Assembly (NCBI GenBank): GCA_029213005.1
Contig: JARGPI010000016.1
Location: 94,877-158,876, forward strand
DNA: 64,000 bases
DNA from: Verrucomicrobiales bacterium
Lineage (GTDB): Bacteria; Verrucomicrobiota; Verrucomicrobiia; Verrucomicrobiales; DEV007
Reading direction: 5' to 3'
This document shows positions 9,248 to 17,983 of this stretch, in pieces; positions within the stretch are counted from its first letter, which is position 1; each line of letters opens with the position of its first letter. Both the position numbers and the translations under genes were made by a program. The notes under the pieces are model-generated. The model ran no database searches, was not told the DNA's origin, and was given only the letters and a program-made list of their open reading frames with translations.

Positions 9248-9377
9248 TCCTGACTCTAAGCAGAATGCCTCCAAATCGCAAAATTTATAATTTCGGCACG
9301 ACTGGGCCCGTTTTGTTAAGGAATCTTAAAATTTTAGAGTTGCTTTCAATAAGGTTAGCTTTAACTTTTAAACAATC

Positions 9378-10793
9378 ATGAGAAAATCTAAAAAATCAGC
9401 ATTGTTTCTCGCCATAGCTTTATCGGGGTTCGCGATTGCGCAGGAAAAGAGTGATCCTGTGGCAGGCATTATCACGAATGACAGCGAGGCTACCAGCGTG
9501 CTGGGTGGCGGATGGCCTCCTCAGAATTTCGGTAAGAAAGCGGGGAATTCGACCGTAAATGAAATTCTCAGAGGAACGGAGCAGAAGCTCACCATTTCTG
9601 ATCCGGTCAAAGAATCGATCAAAAAGAATTCGACGGTAAAGCCGGTCAGCGAAAAGCTTCTCGCTCAAAATTCAGGTCCGGTCCCGAAGCCTGAGCTGAC
9701 TCCGAAGCCGGAACCTTCCAAGCCAAAACCGAAGCCAGCGCCGATTGAAGAAATCAAGCTGCCATCTTTCGCCACCGAGCCAAAGCAGACCCAATCCGCG
9801 CTTCTCGGTGAGAAAAAGGAATCCACGCCTCTGATTCTGCCGCCACTTCCCGCCGTGGTCGATGCGATCACCCCGGCGATTTCAGCGAATACGGTTCGTA
9901 AGCCGCGGCCTCCACAGCCCCGCGTCAAATCTGCCTACACGCTGGGACCTGGAGACACGGTTTCCTTTTCAACTTTTGACCGGGGTGATCTCGATCGCAC
10001 CGTGAGAATCGCGCCCGACGGCACCGTCAGTTATCTGCAGGCGGTGGCGGTAAACGCCAACGGCCTGACGGTCGATGAGTTGCGCGACCGGATGGAATCT
10101 GAACTTCAGAAATACCGCCGGGACTTCAAATTGATCGTTTCTCCTCAGGAGTTGAACAGTAAGGAATTTGCCATTCTGGGCCGTGTCCGCACGCCGGGAT
10201 CTTTCCCGCTGGATCGACCCACCACGGTTCTTGAAGGGATTGCTCTGGCCGAAGGGGTGGAAGTTGGAACGATTCGCGGGTCGGCCTACGGTCTCGCCGA
10301 TTTTGGTCGCTCCTTTGTCGCCCGGAAAGGCCGGAAGCTTGATGTCGACTTCTCAAAACTATATTATGAGGGCGACCTCGCTCAAAATGTATACCTGCAG
10401 CCGAATGACTATCTCTATGTGGCTTCGATTTTAAAGAACGAGTTCTATATTCTCGGAGCGGTTAACAATCCGGGCCGTGTCAAAATGCCGGACCGGGTGA
10501 CGGTGGCAAAAGCAATCGCCATGTCCGGTGGTTTCCAGAACGAAGCGTATAAGATGAAAGTGTTGGTGATTCGCGGCGATATTCACAACCCTACCGTTCA
10601 GGTCGTCAACGTCAGGGATGTTCTGAGAGGGAATGCTCTCGATATCCCGGTCGAAAACCGCGACATTATCTTTGTGTCACGTCGTCCGTTTGAGATTTTG
10701 GAGCGTGTTCTCGACAGCGCCATCACGACCTACATGCAGACTGTAACGGCCGAAGCGATCAATATCGGCTACACACCTCTGATCGGAAACTAA
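9378..10793 (+). CDS. Polysaccharide biosynthesis/export protein (Wza-like, SLBB domains)
   Basis: 471 aa outer-membrane/periplasmic export component. A signal peptide (SALFLAIALSGFAIAQ) is followed by a Pro/Lys-rich stretch (about 95-180, repeated PKPEPSKPKPKP-type sequence), then the Poly_export domain (YTLGPGDTVSF, about 190-270), then SLBB beta-grasp repeats (FAILGRVRTPGSFPLD; FYILGAVNNPGRVKMP). No lipobox Cys is seen after the signal peptide, unlike classical Wza. No glycosyltransferase or Wzc partner lies nearby, so it is separated from any capsule/EPS locus. The stop overlaps the convergent cvfB-like gene by 4 bp. Confidence 0.85.
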   Translation: MRKSKKSALFLAIALSGFAIAQEKSDPVAGIITNDSEATSVLGGGWPPQNFGKKAGNSTVNEILRGTEQKLTISDPVKESIKKNSTVKPVSEKLLAQNSGPVPKPELTPKPEPSKPKPKPAPIEEIKLPSFATEPKQTQSALLGEKKESTPLILPPLPAVVDAITPAISANTVRKPRPPQPRVKSAYTLGPGDTVSFSTFDRGDLDRTVRIAPDGTVSYLQAVAVNANGLTVDELRDRMESELQKYRRDFKLIVSPQELNSKEFAILGRVRTPGSFPLDRPTTVLEGIALAEGVEVGTIRGSAYGLADFGRSFVARKGRKLDVDFSKLYYEGDLAQNVYLQPNDYLYVASILKNEFYILGAVNNPGRVKMPDRVTVAKAIAMSGGFQNEAYKMKVLVIRGDIHNPTVQVVNVRDVLRGNALDIPVENRDIIFVSRRPFEILERVLDSAITTYMQTVTAEAINIGYTPLIGN

Positions 10794-11629
10794 TTCTTCA
10801 CCAGCCGGATGCCCTCATTTTCGAACGTGATTTTACGGTTTCGATAGAGGGCGCCGAGAGCTTGCTTGAAAGCTTTTTTGCTGACTCCAAACTGAGACCG
10901 GATTTTCTCGGGTGAGCTTTTATCTCCCAGCGGCAGGTAACCGTCGCTGTGGTTTAGGGCCTCGAGAATATCTTCGGTTAAAGAGGTAACCCGCCCATAG
11001 CCGCTCTGGTTCAAAGTGAGATCGATCTTGCCTTCGCTCCGGATCGTTTTGATATAGGCTTCCATGGTTTCGCCGATCTGAATCGGGAAAGTAATCTCCG
11101 AATGATATAGTAAACCGAGGTATTGGTTATTGACGATAGCATTGTACCCCATCGGCGTTTCATTACAGATCAGCAGGCTGACCGGTTGCCCCTCATCATA
11201 GGGCGGGATACTGCGATCGACATATCTCTGGCATTTCATCGATCCGATAATGCGGCCACTGCGACGGTCCTCCCGGATCGCAACCACCACCTTTTGACCC
11301 TCGCGGACCCGGCCGATTTGTTCGGCGAAGGGGAGGAGCAAATCTTTAGCCAGCCCCCATTCGAGAAAGGCCCCCATTTTCGGGTGAACGCTGAGCACTT
11401 CCAGCGCGGCAAAGTCACCGACCTGAGCGAGAGGTTGCTCTGTGGTGGCGATAATCCGGTCCTTCGAATCGAGATAGACGAACACCTCGAATTCCTCGCC
11501 CGGTTCCGCGTCCTCGGGGAGGTACTTAGAAGGACAGAGGATCAAACCGTGTTCGCCGCCATCGAGCAGCAGCCCAATGTCGGTTTCCTCGATTGCTATC
11601 AACTTGTTCCATCTTCCAATATCCGCCAT
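10790..11629 (-). CDS. cvfB: CvfB/YitL-family S1-domain RNA-binding protein
   Basis: 279 aa cytosolic protein matching the CvfB family: tandem S1-type OB folds (GLLLDGGEHGLILCPSKYL; FLEWGLAKDLLLPF; YLGLLYHSEIT) and a C-terminal winged helix (IRSQFGVSKKAFKQALGALYR). In Staphylococcus, CvfB binds RNA and affects virulence gene expression; here only a general RNA-binding or translation-related role can be inferred. Length is normal for the family. It is divergent from the SelW-like gene, with 103 bp between the two starts for both promoters. Confidence 0.85.
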   Translation of the reverse strand: MADIGRWNKLIAIEETDIGLLLDGGEHGLILCPSKYLPEDAEPGEEFEVFVYLDSKDRIIATTEQPLAQVGDFAALEVLSVHPKMGAFLEWGLAKDLLLPFAEQIGRVREGQKVVVAIREDRRSGRIIGSMKCQRYVDRSIPPYDEGQPVSLLICNETPMGYNAIVNNQYLGLLYHSEITFPIQIGETMEAYIKTIRSEGKIDLTLNQSGYGRVTSLTEDILEALNHSDGYLPLGDKSSPEKIRSQFGVSKKAFKQALGALYRNRKITFENEGIRLVKN

Positions 11630-11732
11630 GGCTGCCAGTCTCGTTCAAAGGCGCGGAATGTCGCCCGAAAATCTCGGGGGGAGTGGTCAAAAAATCGCTG
11701 GAATTCCGTCCGGATTTCGACAGGTTAACGGT

Positions 11733-11957
11733 ATGACAGTCTCTATTGAATATTGTGTGCAGTGAAACTACGAGCCTGAAGCCGTCAGTTTGGCGGCTGA
11801 ATTGAGGGAATCCGTAGGAGCTAAAACCAAGTTAATCCCCGGAAAAGGCGGGATTTTTGAGGTGATAGCAGATGGAGAAATCGTCTACGAAAAGGCAAAA
11901 ACGGGGCGCTTTCCCAATCGCGGTGAAGTGACAAAACTCCTCGGGAAAGAAGTTTAA
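11733..11957 (+). CDS. SelW-like (Rdx family) selenoprotein with CVQU motif, in-frame TGA at 11763-11765
   Basis: 74 aa if TGA at 11763-11765 is read as selenocysteine. Standard translation stops after ten residues (VSIEYCVQ). Past the TGA the same frame continues to TAA 11955-11957 with every Rdx/SelW hallmark: CxxU redox motif (Cys8-Val-Gln-Sec11), NYEPEAVSLAAEL helix, LIPGKGGIFEV strand, and TGRFPNRGEV near the C-terminus. Rdx proteins are thioredoxin-fold oxidoreductases of uncertain substrate, linked to glutathione/thioredoxin systems. A SECIS-like hairpin lies 21 nt after the TGA. ATG 11733 is the only start that keeps the first beta strand; AGG lies 8 nt upstream. The gene ends six bases before a palindromic repeat pair. 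Confidence 0.88.
11780..11798 (+). promoter_or_regulatory. Bacterial SECIS-like hairpin in the SelW-like gene
   Basis: AGCCGUC (11780-11786), loop AGUUU (11787-11791) and GGCGGCU (11792-11798) pair over seven positions, one of them a U-G wobble. The loop begins 21 nt after the UGA and has G as second base. Size, distance and loop all agree with bacterial SECIS elements. The pentaloop is identical to that in msrA. Confidence 0.7.
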
Positions 11958-11963
11958 GAGGAG

Positions 11964-12002
11964 ACTGTACCCTGTACAGTGTTGGACTGTACCCTGTACA
12001 AT
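11964..12002. repeat. Palindromic repeat array, 2 units in 22-bp phase (locus 1)
   Basis: Unit 1, 11964-11980, is ACTGTACCCTGTACAGT, a perfect 7-bp inverted repeat around CCT. Unit 2, 11986-12002, is ACTGTACCCTGTACAAT. The spacer is GTTGG. It sits between the convergent ends of the SelW-like gene and a kinase gene. The same unit recurs at 29783, 39245 and 63850. Confidence 0.9.
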
Positions 12003-12028
12003 TGTCGGCTCAAGAGCTAGAAAAGGGT

Positions 12029-12181
12029 CTCCGCAGTGCCTACGGAGGATGTTCCAAAAGCCAGCCACCGGGTGCGGAACCCCGACGCCCCACATGCATG
12101 ATCGAAGCCGATCAACTGATGCATCTGAGGAGTTGGGTGAGCGATTGCTTCGTCTCATCTTGAGAGGGGCTGAGTATCCTC
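12029..12181 (+). ncRNA. Candidate structured RNA (possibly 6S-like)
   Basis: No ORF of note covers this stretch, but it is dense in inverted repeats. GAGGAUGUUC (12045-12054) pairs with GAGUAUCCUC (12172-12181), closing about 137 nt, and AGCC/GGCU stacks just inside. A central hairpin is UGAUCG-AAGC-CGAUCA flanked by AUGCA/UGCAU (12094-12124). A third hairpin is GGUGAGCGA-UUGCU-UCGUCUCAUC (12136-12160). CUCCG/CGGAG (12029-12047) could form an alternative 5' hairpin. A GAUGUUC-containing closing stem with an open centre recalls 6S RNA, but I cannot verify a covariance match. Strand is assumed from the 6S resemblance; a minus-strand RNA or a chance fold is possible. Confidence 0.3.
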
Positions 12182-12207
12182 TTGGGTTTCAAACTCGACC
12201 GTTCTCT

Positions 12208-14187
12208 TTAGCGAACGCCAATGATGTAGCGATGTTTTCGCTTAATATCTTGAAGAAATTTGAGCGTTTTAAAGGGATGCTGCGATGCGATTCCGGGAAT
12301 AATTGACTGCTGAATCTCTCCTTTGCCAAGATGAGCGAGCCAGGTTCCGTCATCGAGTTTAATCGTGTCACCTGAGATTCCGCATTCGATCAGCACAGGC
12401 TTTTTGTCATTGAAGTAGCGGTCCGGAATTTTGATCCAGTTATCGAGTAAGCTTTCCGGGCGATAATTTCCGTCATGAGCAGAGAACCGGTAAATCTCGC
12501 CACTCTCTTTAATGACAGCGAAGTTAATACCGTAATTGCCTGAATAGAGAGATTTTACACCGCTCGTGATCGCATCTGGCAATTCGAGTTGTCCTTTGTG
12601 GTTAAAACCTTTTAAGCTGCCTTCTTGAGTCAAAACCAGTGCTGCGATTTCTATTCCGAGATGTGATGATATTGCTATATCTTTAAATGTCATAGTTTGC
12701 GCCCAATCTTTAAAGTCCCATTCCATATTTCCCCCGATAAAAATCAGCTCAATGGTGCCATTCCCGTTAAGGGCTAACAGGCTGCCCTGTTTACGATCGC
12801 CTCCGCGATAAACTCCTCCGCCATATACGACCTTTGCAATATTGTCTATCTCTCCGGAATCCCCGTTTAGATGCTCCCATTTCAGTTGGTTTGAAAGGGT
12901 CGTGAGGGTTCCCGCCCAAACTGATGCCGGGTGTGCCAACCATTTAACCTCACTCACGTTAAGGGGTTTCCATCCATCAGATTCATAGCGCCAGACACCG
13001 AGTTCCGGACTGTGAACGATGGGTCCGACCGCGCTGATTTCAAGAATCCAGTCAAAGTCGGCGTTCTTCAGTTCTTCGGGTAGGGATACCGATTTGCCTC
13101 CAATCTCACCTTCGAAAAAGAGCCGGCCTTTCGGTAGGGGGGCTAGTTGTGTTGTTAGTTCGGGGATAGCAGGTTCCTTTTTTGAGTAGAACCGAGGTTT
13201 CCATAATAGAATTCCGGCAATGAGAATTACCAACGTAAAAAAAACAATGGAGCAGGTACGCAGTCCTTTCGATATTTTTCGTTTCGTGGAGTTAGCTGAA
13301 GGGTATTCCGTAACTTCCCCGATTGGTTGGCTCCGCACCGTGTCGATGTCACTTCGAATTTCACTCGCGTGCTGATATCGACGATCCGGATGGACTTCCA
13401 TGGCCCGGAAAACGATGTCATCGATTCGTGGGTCAAGTGGTTCCTCAAAGGGGCTGATCTGAGAGGGAGGATGAACCGCTCCTCGTGGTAGGGTTGCCGT
13501 TAGCATTTCGTAAAACATGACGCCCAAACTGTATAGATCCGCTCGATGGTCCACATCGGGGCCACCCGTAATCTGTTCCGGGGCCACATAGTTTGGAGTC
13601 CCCATCGACACTCCCGTTTGGGTTGCCCCGTCCATGGTGCCGGTATCTATTTTATCGACCAGAAGTTTGGCAAGACCAAAGTCGCCGATTTTAACGACGC
13701 CTTCTGAATTTAGGAAGACGTTCGCCGGTTTGATATCCCGATGAACCACTCCTTTCGAGTGGGCGTAGGCGAGAGCATCGCAAATTTGACAGATTGCATT
13801 TAGCGCTCCATATCCATCGAGGCGACTGTTTTTGCAATACTGCTGCAGATCACACCCATCGATGTATTCCATCACAAAGTAGGAATGCCCCGCTTCCGTG
13901 TGACCAAAATCGTGAATGTTGACGATATTGGGATGCTGCAGCATAGCCATTGCTTTGGCCTCGCGACAAAACCGCTTAAGAAATTCTTCGTTTTTTCCGA
14001 GTTCTGGGGGCAGCAATTTGATGGCTACGGTTCGGCCAAGACTCTCCTGTACTCCCCGGTAGACCGCCCCCATTCCTCCTAACCCGATCAATTGCTCGAT
14101 ATCAAACCCCGCTAAGAGGCGTGAGAGATCTTCCGGGTCTGGAGGATCCCATTCAGGAAAAAACGATTCAGGATCAGACGTTGGCAT
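12208..14187 (-). CDS. Transmembrane Ser/Thr protein kinase with unrecognised C-terminal sensor-like domain
   Basis: 659 aa. Kinase domain about residues 30-290 with all catalytic motifs: glycine loop GLGGMGAVYRG, Lys in AIKLLP, HRDIKPANV (about 147), DFG and APE (NYVAPEQ). A single membrane helix (CSIVFFTLVILIAGILLW) lies near 310-330, placing the last 320 residues outside the cytoplasm. That part is not a PASTA, WD40 or TPR array; it resembles the C-terminal domain of the next two upstream products (short motifs LSNQLKWEH, YGGGVYRGG, NMEWDFKDWA, DDGTWLAH, and a terminal YIIGVR). It is the last gene of a sigma-kinase-secreted protein-kinase run. Confidence 0.85.
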   Translation of the reverse strand: MPTSDPESFFPEWDPPDPEDLSRLLAGFDIEQLIGLGGMGAVYRGVQESLGRTVAIKLLPPELGKNEEFLKRFCREAKAMAMLQHPNIVNIHDFGHTEAGHSYFVMEYIDGCDLQQYCKNSRLDGYGALNAICQICDALAYAHSKGVVHRDIKPANVFLNSEGVVKIGDFGLAKLLVDKIDTGTMDGATQTGVSMGTPNYVAPEQITGGPDVDHRADLYSLGVMFYEMLTATLPRGAVHPPSQISPFEEPLDPRIDDIVFRAMEVHPDRRYQHASEIRSDIDTVRSQPIGEVTEYPSANSTKRKISKGLRTCSIVFFTLVILIAGILLWKPRFYSKKEPAIPELTTQLAPLPKGRLFFEGEIGGKSVSLPEELKNADFDWILEISAVGPIVHSPELGVWRYESDGWKPLNVSEVKWLAHPASVWAGTLTTLSNQLKWEHLNGDSGEIDNIAKVVYGGGVYRGGDRKQGSLLALNGNGTIELIFIGGNMEWDFKDWAQTMTFKDIAISSHLGIEIAALVLTQEGSLKGFNHKGQLELPDAITSGVKSLYSGNYGINFAVIKESGEIYRFSAHDGNYRPESLLDNWIKIPDRYFNDKKPVLIECGISGDTIKLDDGTWLAHLGKGEIQQSIIPGIASQHPFKTLKFLQDIKRKHRYIIGVR

Positions 14188-14223
14188 GGGTCATGAATAT
14201 TCGAAACTTTGCTAACTGAATAT

Positions 14224-15867
14224 CTATCGAATACCGATCACATATTGATGCCCTTTCTGGGGGATATCGAGATATTTGAGAGTTTTTAAAGGTCCCTGTG
14301 AGGTTACTTCCGGGAAGACGATATTATCGAATGTTCTTCTGTCGCCAAAAACGAGCCAGGTTCCATCCTCAAATTGAACGACTTGCCCTGAACCGTTGAT
14401 CTCGATATTAGTCGGTTTTTTATTTCCAAAACTTTTTTCTGCAACCTGACTCCATGGTTCAAGTTTATCACCGGGCTTAAAAGCGGTATAATGCGAAAAA
14501 TACCAAAACATGTCTCCATTCTCTTTTAACACGGTAAAGAAGACTCCATCGGTTCCGGAATGAACGGAAGCGACATTTGAGGTGATTTCCTTGGGTAAAT
14601 CAAGAGGCCCGTGATGATTGAAACCCTCCAGTGTTCCTGCTGACGTAACGGTTAATACAGCCGCTTCGATTCCCAAATGCGGGGAGAGAGCCATGTCCCG
14701 AAACCTGCGTTTTTCCGCCCATTCAGCGAATTCCCACTCCATTTTAGCCCCAAATAGGATCAATTCTAGGCGTCCGTCAGCGGTCAAAGCAACGAGGCTC
14801 CCTTCGTCCACATTACCTCCGCGAAAGGTCCCGCCTCCGAGTTCTGTGTTTGCGACATTTCTTATCTTTCCCGATTTCCCGTTACGATGCTGCCATCTCA
14901 ATTCATTTGATGCAGTCAGCGCAGTATCTTTCCAGACAAAAATGGGATAACTCAACATTTTAACGTTTTTGAAATCCAAAGACTTCCAACCATCTTTGCC
15001 AAACTGGAAGACTCCTTTTTTCGGGCTGTGAACCAGTGGCCCGTGTCCATTTTCTATGACCCAGTCAAATTCGAGAGTCTTCATGTTTTCGGGGATGGAT
15101 ATCGGTTTTCCTGCGAAAAGTCCTTCGAAAACGAGACGACCGGTTTCCCCTTGTTCGAATGGGTTAGAATGATCACGTTCGGGACTTCGTTTGGAAATAG
15201 ATGGCGTTAAAGCCGCTGAAATGTTTGCTGGTGCACCTGCTCGAATCTCCTGACGTTTTTCCATGACCAGCTTTGCCGCTTTCAAGTCCAGCTCTTTGGT
15301 TAAATCCTTCTGCATCGCATCGAGAGCTGCGTCCCACGCTTGATAAAGAGGGATGCTCTTTTCTTCCCTCATTTTGGTGAAATTCTCATTCGAGACCCGC
15401 CAGACGTTCCTCAATTTAGCTACCGCAGGAGAAATTTCCGGTGGATCTTTTTGCGGAAGTTCCTGACCGGATTTCAGCCGATCAATCTCTGCCTGCCACT
15501 CCATGACTTTATCGAGGTTTCCGGTTTTTGCGGTAGCTGCTTTCCTGCGATTTAATGCGTCTAGATACCTGGAATTCAACGTCTCCATTTCATTTCGATA
15601 CGGGACGATGGCCTTTTCTTCCAAAGTCTGATAGAAACGTTTTTCGAGGTCGGCTAAACGCTGTGCGACGTCATTGGCGGACGAGTCTTCGCTTCGAGCT
15701 GATTGACTGGGAATCCATAGGAATAAGGTAGTTAATAAAAGGGGATACCAACCGGATTTCAAAAGGTACCCTGCGCGATTAATTGGGGGGCTGGTCGCAC
15801 TTGGCGAGGGATATTGAGCACTGCCTTTTTTCGCTTGGATTCCAGCCGTTAGGTATCGATTTTTCAT
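14224..15867 (-). CDS. Secreted protein with coiled coil and the same C-terminal domain as the flanking kinases
   Basis: 547 aa with no kinase domain. The hydrophobic segment YPLLLTTLFLWIPSQSA about 40 residues in looks like a signal peptide after an extended N-region; M1 may be too far upstream. Residues about 65-215 are Lys/Glu/Leu/Ala-rich, helical and probably coiled coil (RLADLEKRFYQTLEEK). From about residue 240 to the end it matches the external domain of both kinases (LVFEGLFAGKPI, SNELRWQHRN, LGGGTFRGGN, KMEWEFAEWA, FEDGTWLVFG, terminal YVIGIR). Its position between the kinase genes suggests a soluble partner or competitor of the sensor domains. Function unknown. Confidence 0.7.
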   Translation of the reverse strand: MKNRYLTAGIQAKKGSAQYPSPSATSPPINRAGYLLKSGWYPLLLTTLFLWIPSQSARSEDSSANDVAQRLADLEKRFYQTLEEKAIVPYRNEMETLNSRYLDALNRRKAATAKTGNLDKVMEWQAEIDRLKSGQELPQKDPPEISPAVAKLRNVWRVSNENFTKMREEKSIPLYQAWDAALDAMQKDLTKELDLKAAKLVMEKRQEIRAGAPANISAALTPSISKRSPERDHSNPFEQGETGRLVFEGLFAGKPISIPENMKTLEFDWVIENGHGPLVHSPKKGVFQFGKDGWKSLDFKNVKMLSYPIFVWKDTALTASNELRWQHRNGKSGKIRNVANTELGGGTFRGGNVDEGSLVALTADGRLELILFGAKMEWEFAEWAEKRRFRDMALSPHLGIEAAVLTVTSAGTLEGFNHHGPLDLPKEITSNVASVHSGTDGVFFTVLKENGDMFWYFSHYTAFKPGDKLEPWSQVAEKSFGNKKPTNIEINGSGQVVQFEDGTWLVFGDRRTFDNIVFPEVTSQGPLKTLKYLDIPQKGHQYVIGIR

Positions 15868-15967
15868 AGTCGGATAGAGAGAGCAGTTTTGCCGTAAAAC
15901 CGCGTCTACTACTCCCTATTCCGTCCACGACTCGATATTTCAGTTGGAGTGCAATTATTTTGTCCGC

Positions 15968-17971
15968 TTACTGAATTCCGATAACAAAAAGGCAGTTAAA
16001 TTTAGGGTTATTTAAAATTCTGAGGTCGGATAGTGGCCCGTGATCGGTAATTTCACGAAAAACAGGCTTTTCGAAACCAATATCACCAGTCCAAGCTGCC
16101 CAGGTTCCATCGGAAAATTGGACGGTTCTTCCGTGTCCGCCGTAGAAAAAATGCACAGGGTGTTTTGATGGAAACAAGTCATGAGGCGCTTTAATCCAAC
16201 CTTTCTGGTATCGATTTGCGCCGAGTTCGACGACTTTTCCCTTCGTAAGTTCATAGATGTCGCCATTTTCTTTGACGATCGCAATTCTGCCCCGGGATGT
16301 GCCTCCGATAGAGACCTCGACAACACCGTATGAAATCTCGGGAGGCAGTTTCACGATTCCATCCCGGTTAAACGCGATGAGTTCCCCTGATTTGGTCAGG
16401 CAGAAAATCTCCATCGCCAACCCATAGTGAATTGAAATTTCAACATCCTGAAACCTATTAGTCTTCGCCCAGGATTCGAAATCCCAATTTAACTCGCTGT
16501 TCGGAACGACTAATTTCAGTTCACCGGTTTTCAGCAGCACGGTCATGACACTGACTGTGAAGCTTTCGGTGCCTCCTCCACAGTTGAAGTCAATAACCTC
16601 CATAAATGTGCCGTGCTCCTTGTCTTTGAATTTCCAATTCAGCTGGTTTCCGATAGTCAGCTCCGTTCCCGCCCAGGTGGGATTGGTATTCCGTTTTTTG
16701 CAGTAACTTTTCTGCACGACTCGAATGCTCTGCCTGGTCAGAAATTGAACGCCTATTTTTTCGCTCGCCACAAGGATGCCACCTCTGTGATTTGGATGAA
16801 TCCAGTCAAATCTCTGTTCTTTCCATTCGTCTGGAATTTTTGCAGGGTGCCCCTGGACCCTTCCGCTAAACACAAGTTTTCCTTTTGAGGAGTTTTCAAT
16901 AGGAACCGTGTGGTTCACCACTGGGGTGGGCGGTGATGTTTTTGGTAAGAAAAATAGAATTCCTGCCGTGATCAGACAAACCGAGATTCCACCGATTATG
17001 AGTGCCGTTAATGGGAATCGATTTCGTTTTTCCTCAACGATTGAGGCCGCTTTCACTACTGGTTGCCTTTGGACAGCTTCGATCGCTTCTCGAAATTCAC
17101 TGGCAGTTTGGTAGCGATGGCCGCGATCGGTCTCCATCGATCGAAATACGATTGGGTCGAGTCTTGCATCGGGTTTAAATGAGGTGATTTCAGAAGGGGC
17201 ACGCACCGCTCCCTGAGGTAGATTGCCAGTAAGAATTTCGTAAAACAACACTCCGAGGCTGTAAAGATCGGCCCGATGGTCGATACTTTCCCCCTGTTCG
17301 AGTTGTTCAGGGGCCATATAGCTTGGGGTGCCCATCGTCACACCGGTTAACGTTAAATTTAACAATTCGGAGTAAGCGGGGTCTGACATTTCCGGGCGGA
17401 GAAGCTTGGCCAGCCCGAAGTCTCCAACCTTGACTATTCCTTCGGAAGTTAAAAACACATTACCCGGCTTGATATCCCGGTGAATAATATTGTTTGCGTG
17501 GGCGTAAGTCAGGGCGTCGCAGACTTGAACCATAATGTTCATCGCTCCGTTGGTGTCGAGCTGGCCGTTCTTAGCATGTTGGTGCAAGTCGCAGCCATCG
17601 ACAAATTCCATCACAAAATATACATGACCGCATTCTGTCTCTCCATAATCATGAATGCTGACGATATTGGGATGGTTCAGCATTGCCATCGCTCTGGCTT
17701 CCCTTCGGAAACGCTCCTTGAATTCAAGATCACGGCCGAGTTCAGCCGGTAAAAGCTTGATCGCTACTGGTCGTTCCAGGCTTTTCTGAATGCCCCGGTA
17801 AACCACGCCCATGCCGCCCTTTCCGATTATCTCAAGGATTTCGAAGGCCGGAAGAAGCAGGGATAGTGCCTCAAGCGACGGAGGATTCCAATTCCGGGTA
17901 GCAACTGAAGACCAAATTCCTGACGAAAGATAGGGAATCGGAGGATCAGGATTCGAGCCGGAAGGATTCAT
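15968..17971 (-). CDS. Transmembrane Ser/Thr protein kinase, paralogue of the kinase at 12208
   Basis: 667 aa. Kinase domain about 40-300: GKGGMGVVYRG, AIKLLPAEL, HRDIKPGNV (about 160), DFGLAKLL and SYMAPEQ, all intact. A membrane helix (LTALIIGGISVCLITAGILFF) lies at about 320-340. The external part (about 355-667) is the more divergent copy of the domain shared in this operon (LTIGNQLNWKFK, FNCGGGTESF, NSELNWDFESWA, FSDGTWAAW, terminal LFVIGIQ). Its start is only 12 bp after the sigma gene stop, so the two are co-expressed. The kinase similarity to the 12208 gene indicates tandem duplication. Confidence 0.85.
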   Translation of the reverse strand: MNPSGSNPDPPIPYLSSGIWSSVATRNWNPPSLEALSLLLPAFEILEIIGKGGMGVVYRGIQKSLERPVAIKLLPAELGRDLEFKERFRREARAMAMLNHPNIVSIHDYGETECGHVYFVMEFVDGCDLHQHAKNGQLDTNGAMNIMVQVCDALTYAHANNIIHRDIKPGNVFLTSEGIVKVGDFGLAKLLRPEMSDPAYSELLNLTLTGVTMGTPSYMAPEQLEQGESIDHRADLYSLGVLFYEILTGNLPQGAVRAPSEITSFKPDARLDPIVFRSMETDRGHRYQTASEFREAIEAVQRQPVVKAASIVEEKRNRFPLTALIIGGISVCLITAGILFFLPKTSPPTPVVNHTVPIENSSKGKLVFSGRVQGHPAKIPDEWKEQRFDWIHPNHRGGILVASEKIGVQFLTRQSIRVVQKSYCKKRNTNPTWAGTELTIGNQLNWKFKDKEHGTFMEVIDFNCGGGTESFTVSVMTVLLKTGELKLVVPNSELNWDFESWAKTNRFQDVEISIHYGLAMEIFCLTKSGELIAFNRDGIVKLPPEISYGVVEVSIGGTSRGRIAIVKENGDIYELTKGKVVELGANRYQKGWIKAPHDLFPSKHPVHFFYGGHGRTVQFSDGTWAAWTGDIGFEKPVFREITDHGPLSDLRILNNPKFNCLFVIGIQ

Positions 17972-17983
17972 GTTTGGCTCCAG

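Noticed and set aside
8573..11957. Genome-wide reassignment of TGA to an amino acid
   Set aside because: TGA ends many intact genes here, msrA itself (8573-8575) among them, so it is a normal stop apart from the recoded sites.
11964..12002. LexA-type SOS boxes (CTGT-N-ACAG)
   Set aside because: The dyad has seven bases between CTGT and ACAG rather than eight, occurs in phased arrays, and sits next to genes with no SOS character. A DNA-binding site is still possible, but not identified as LexA.
12003..12207. tRNA-Sec (selC) near the selenoprotein genes
   Set aside because: No 8-bp acceptor stem, TCA anticodon loop or TTCRA T-loop with a 5-bp stem could be placed here on either strand.
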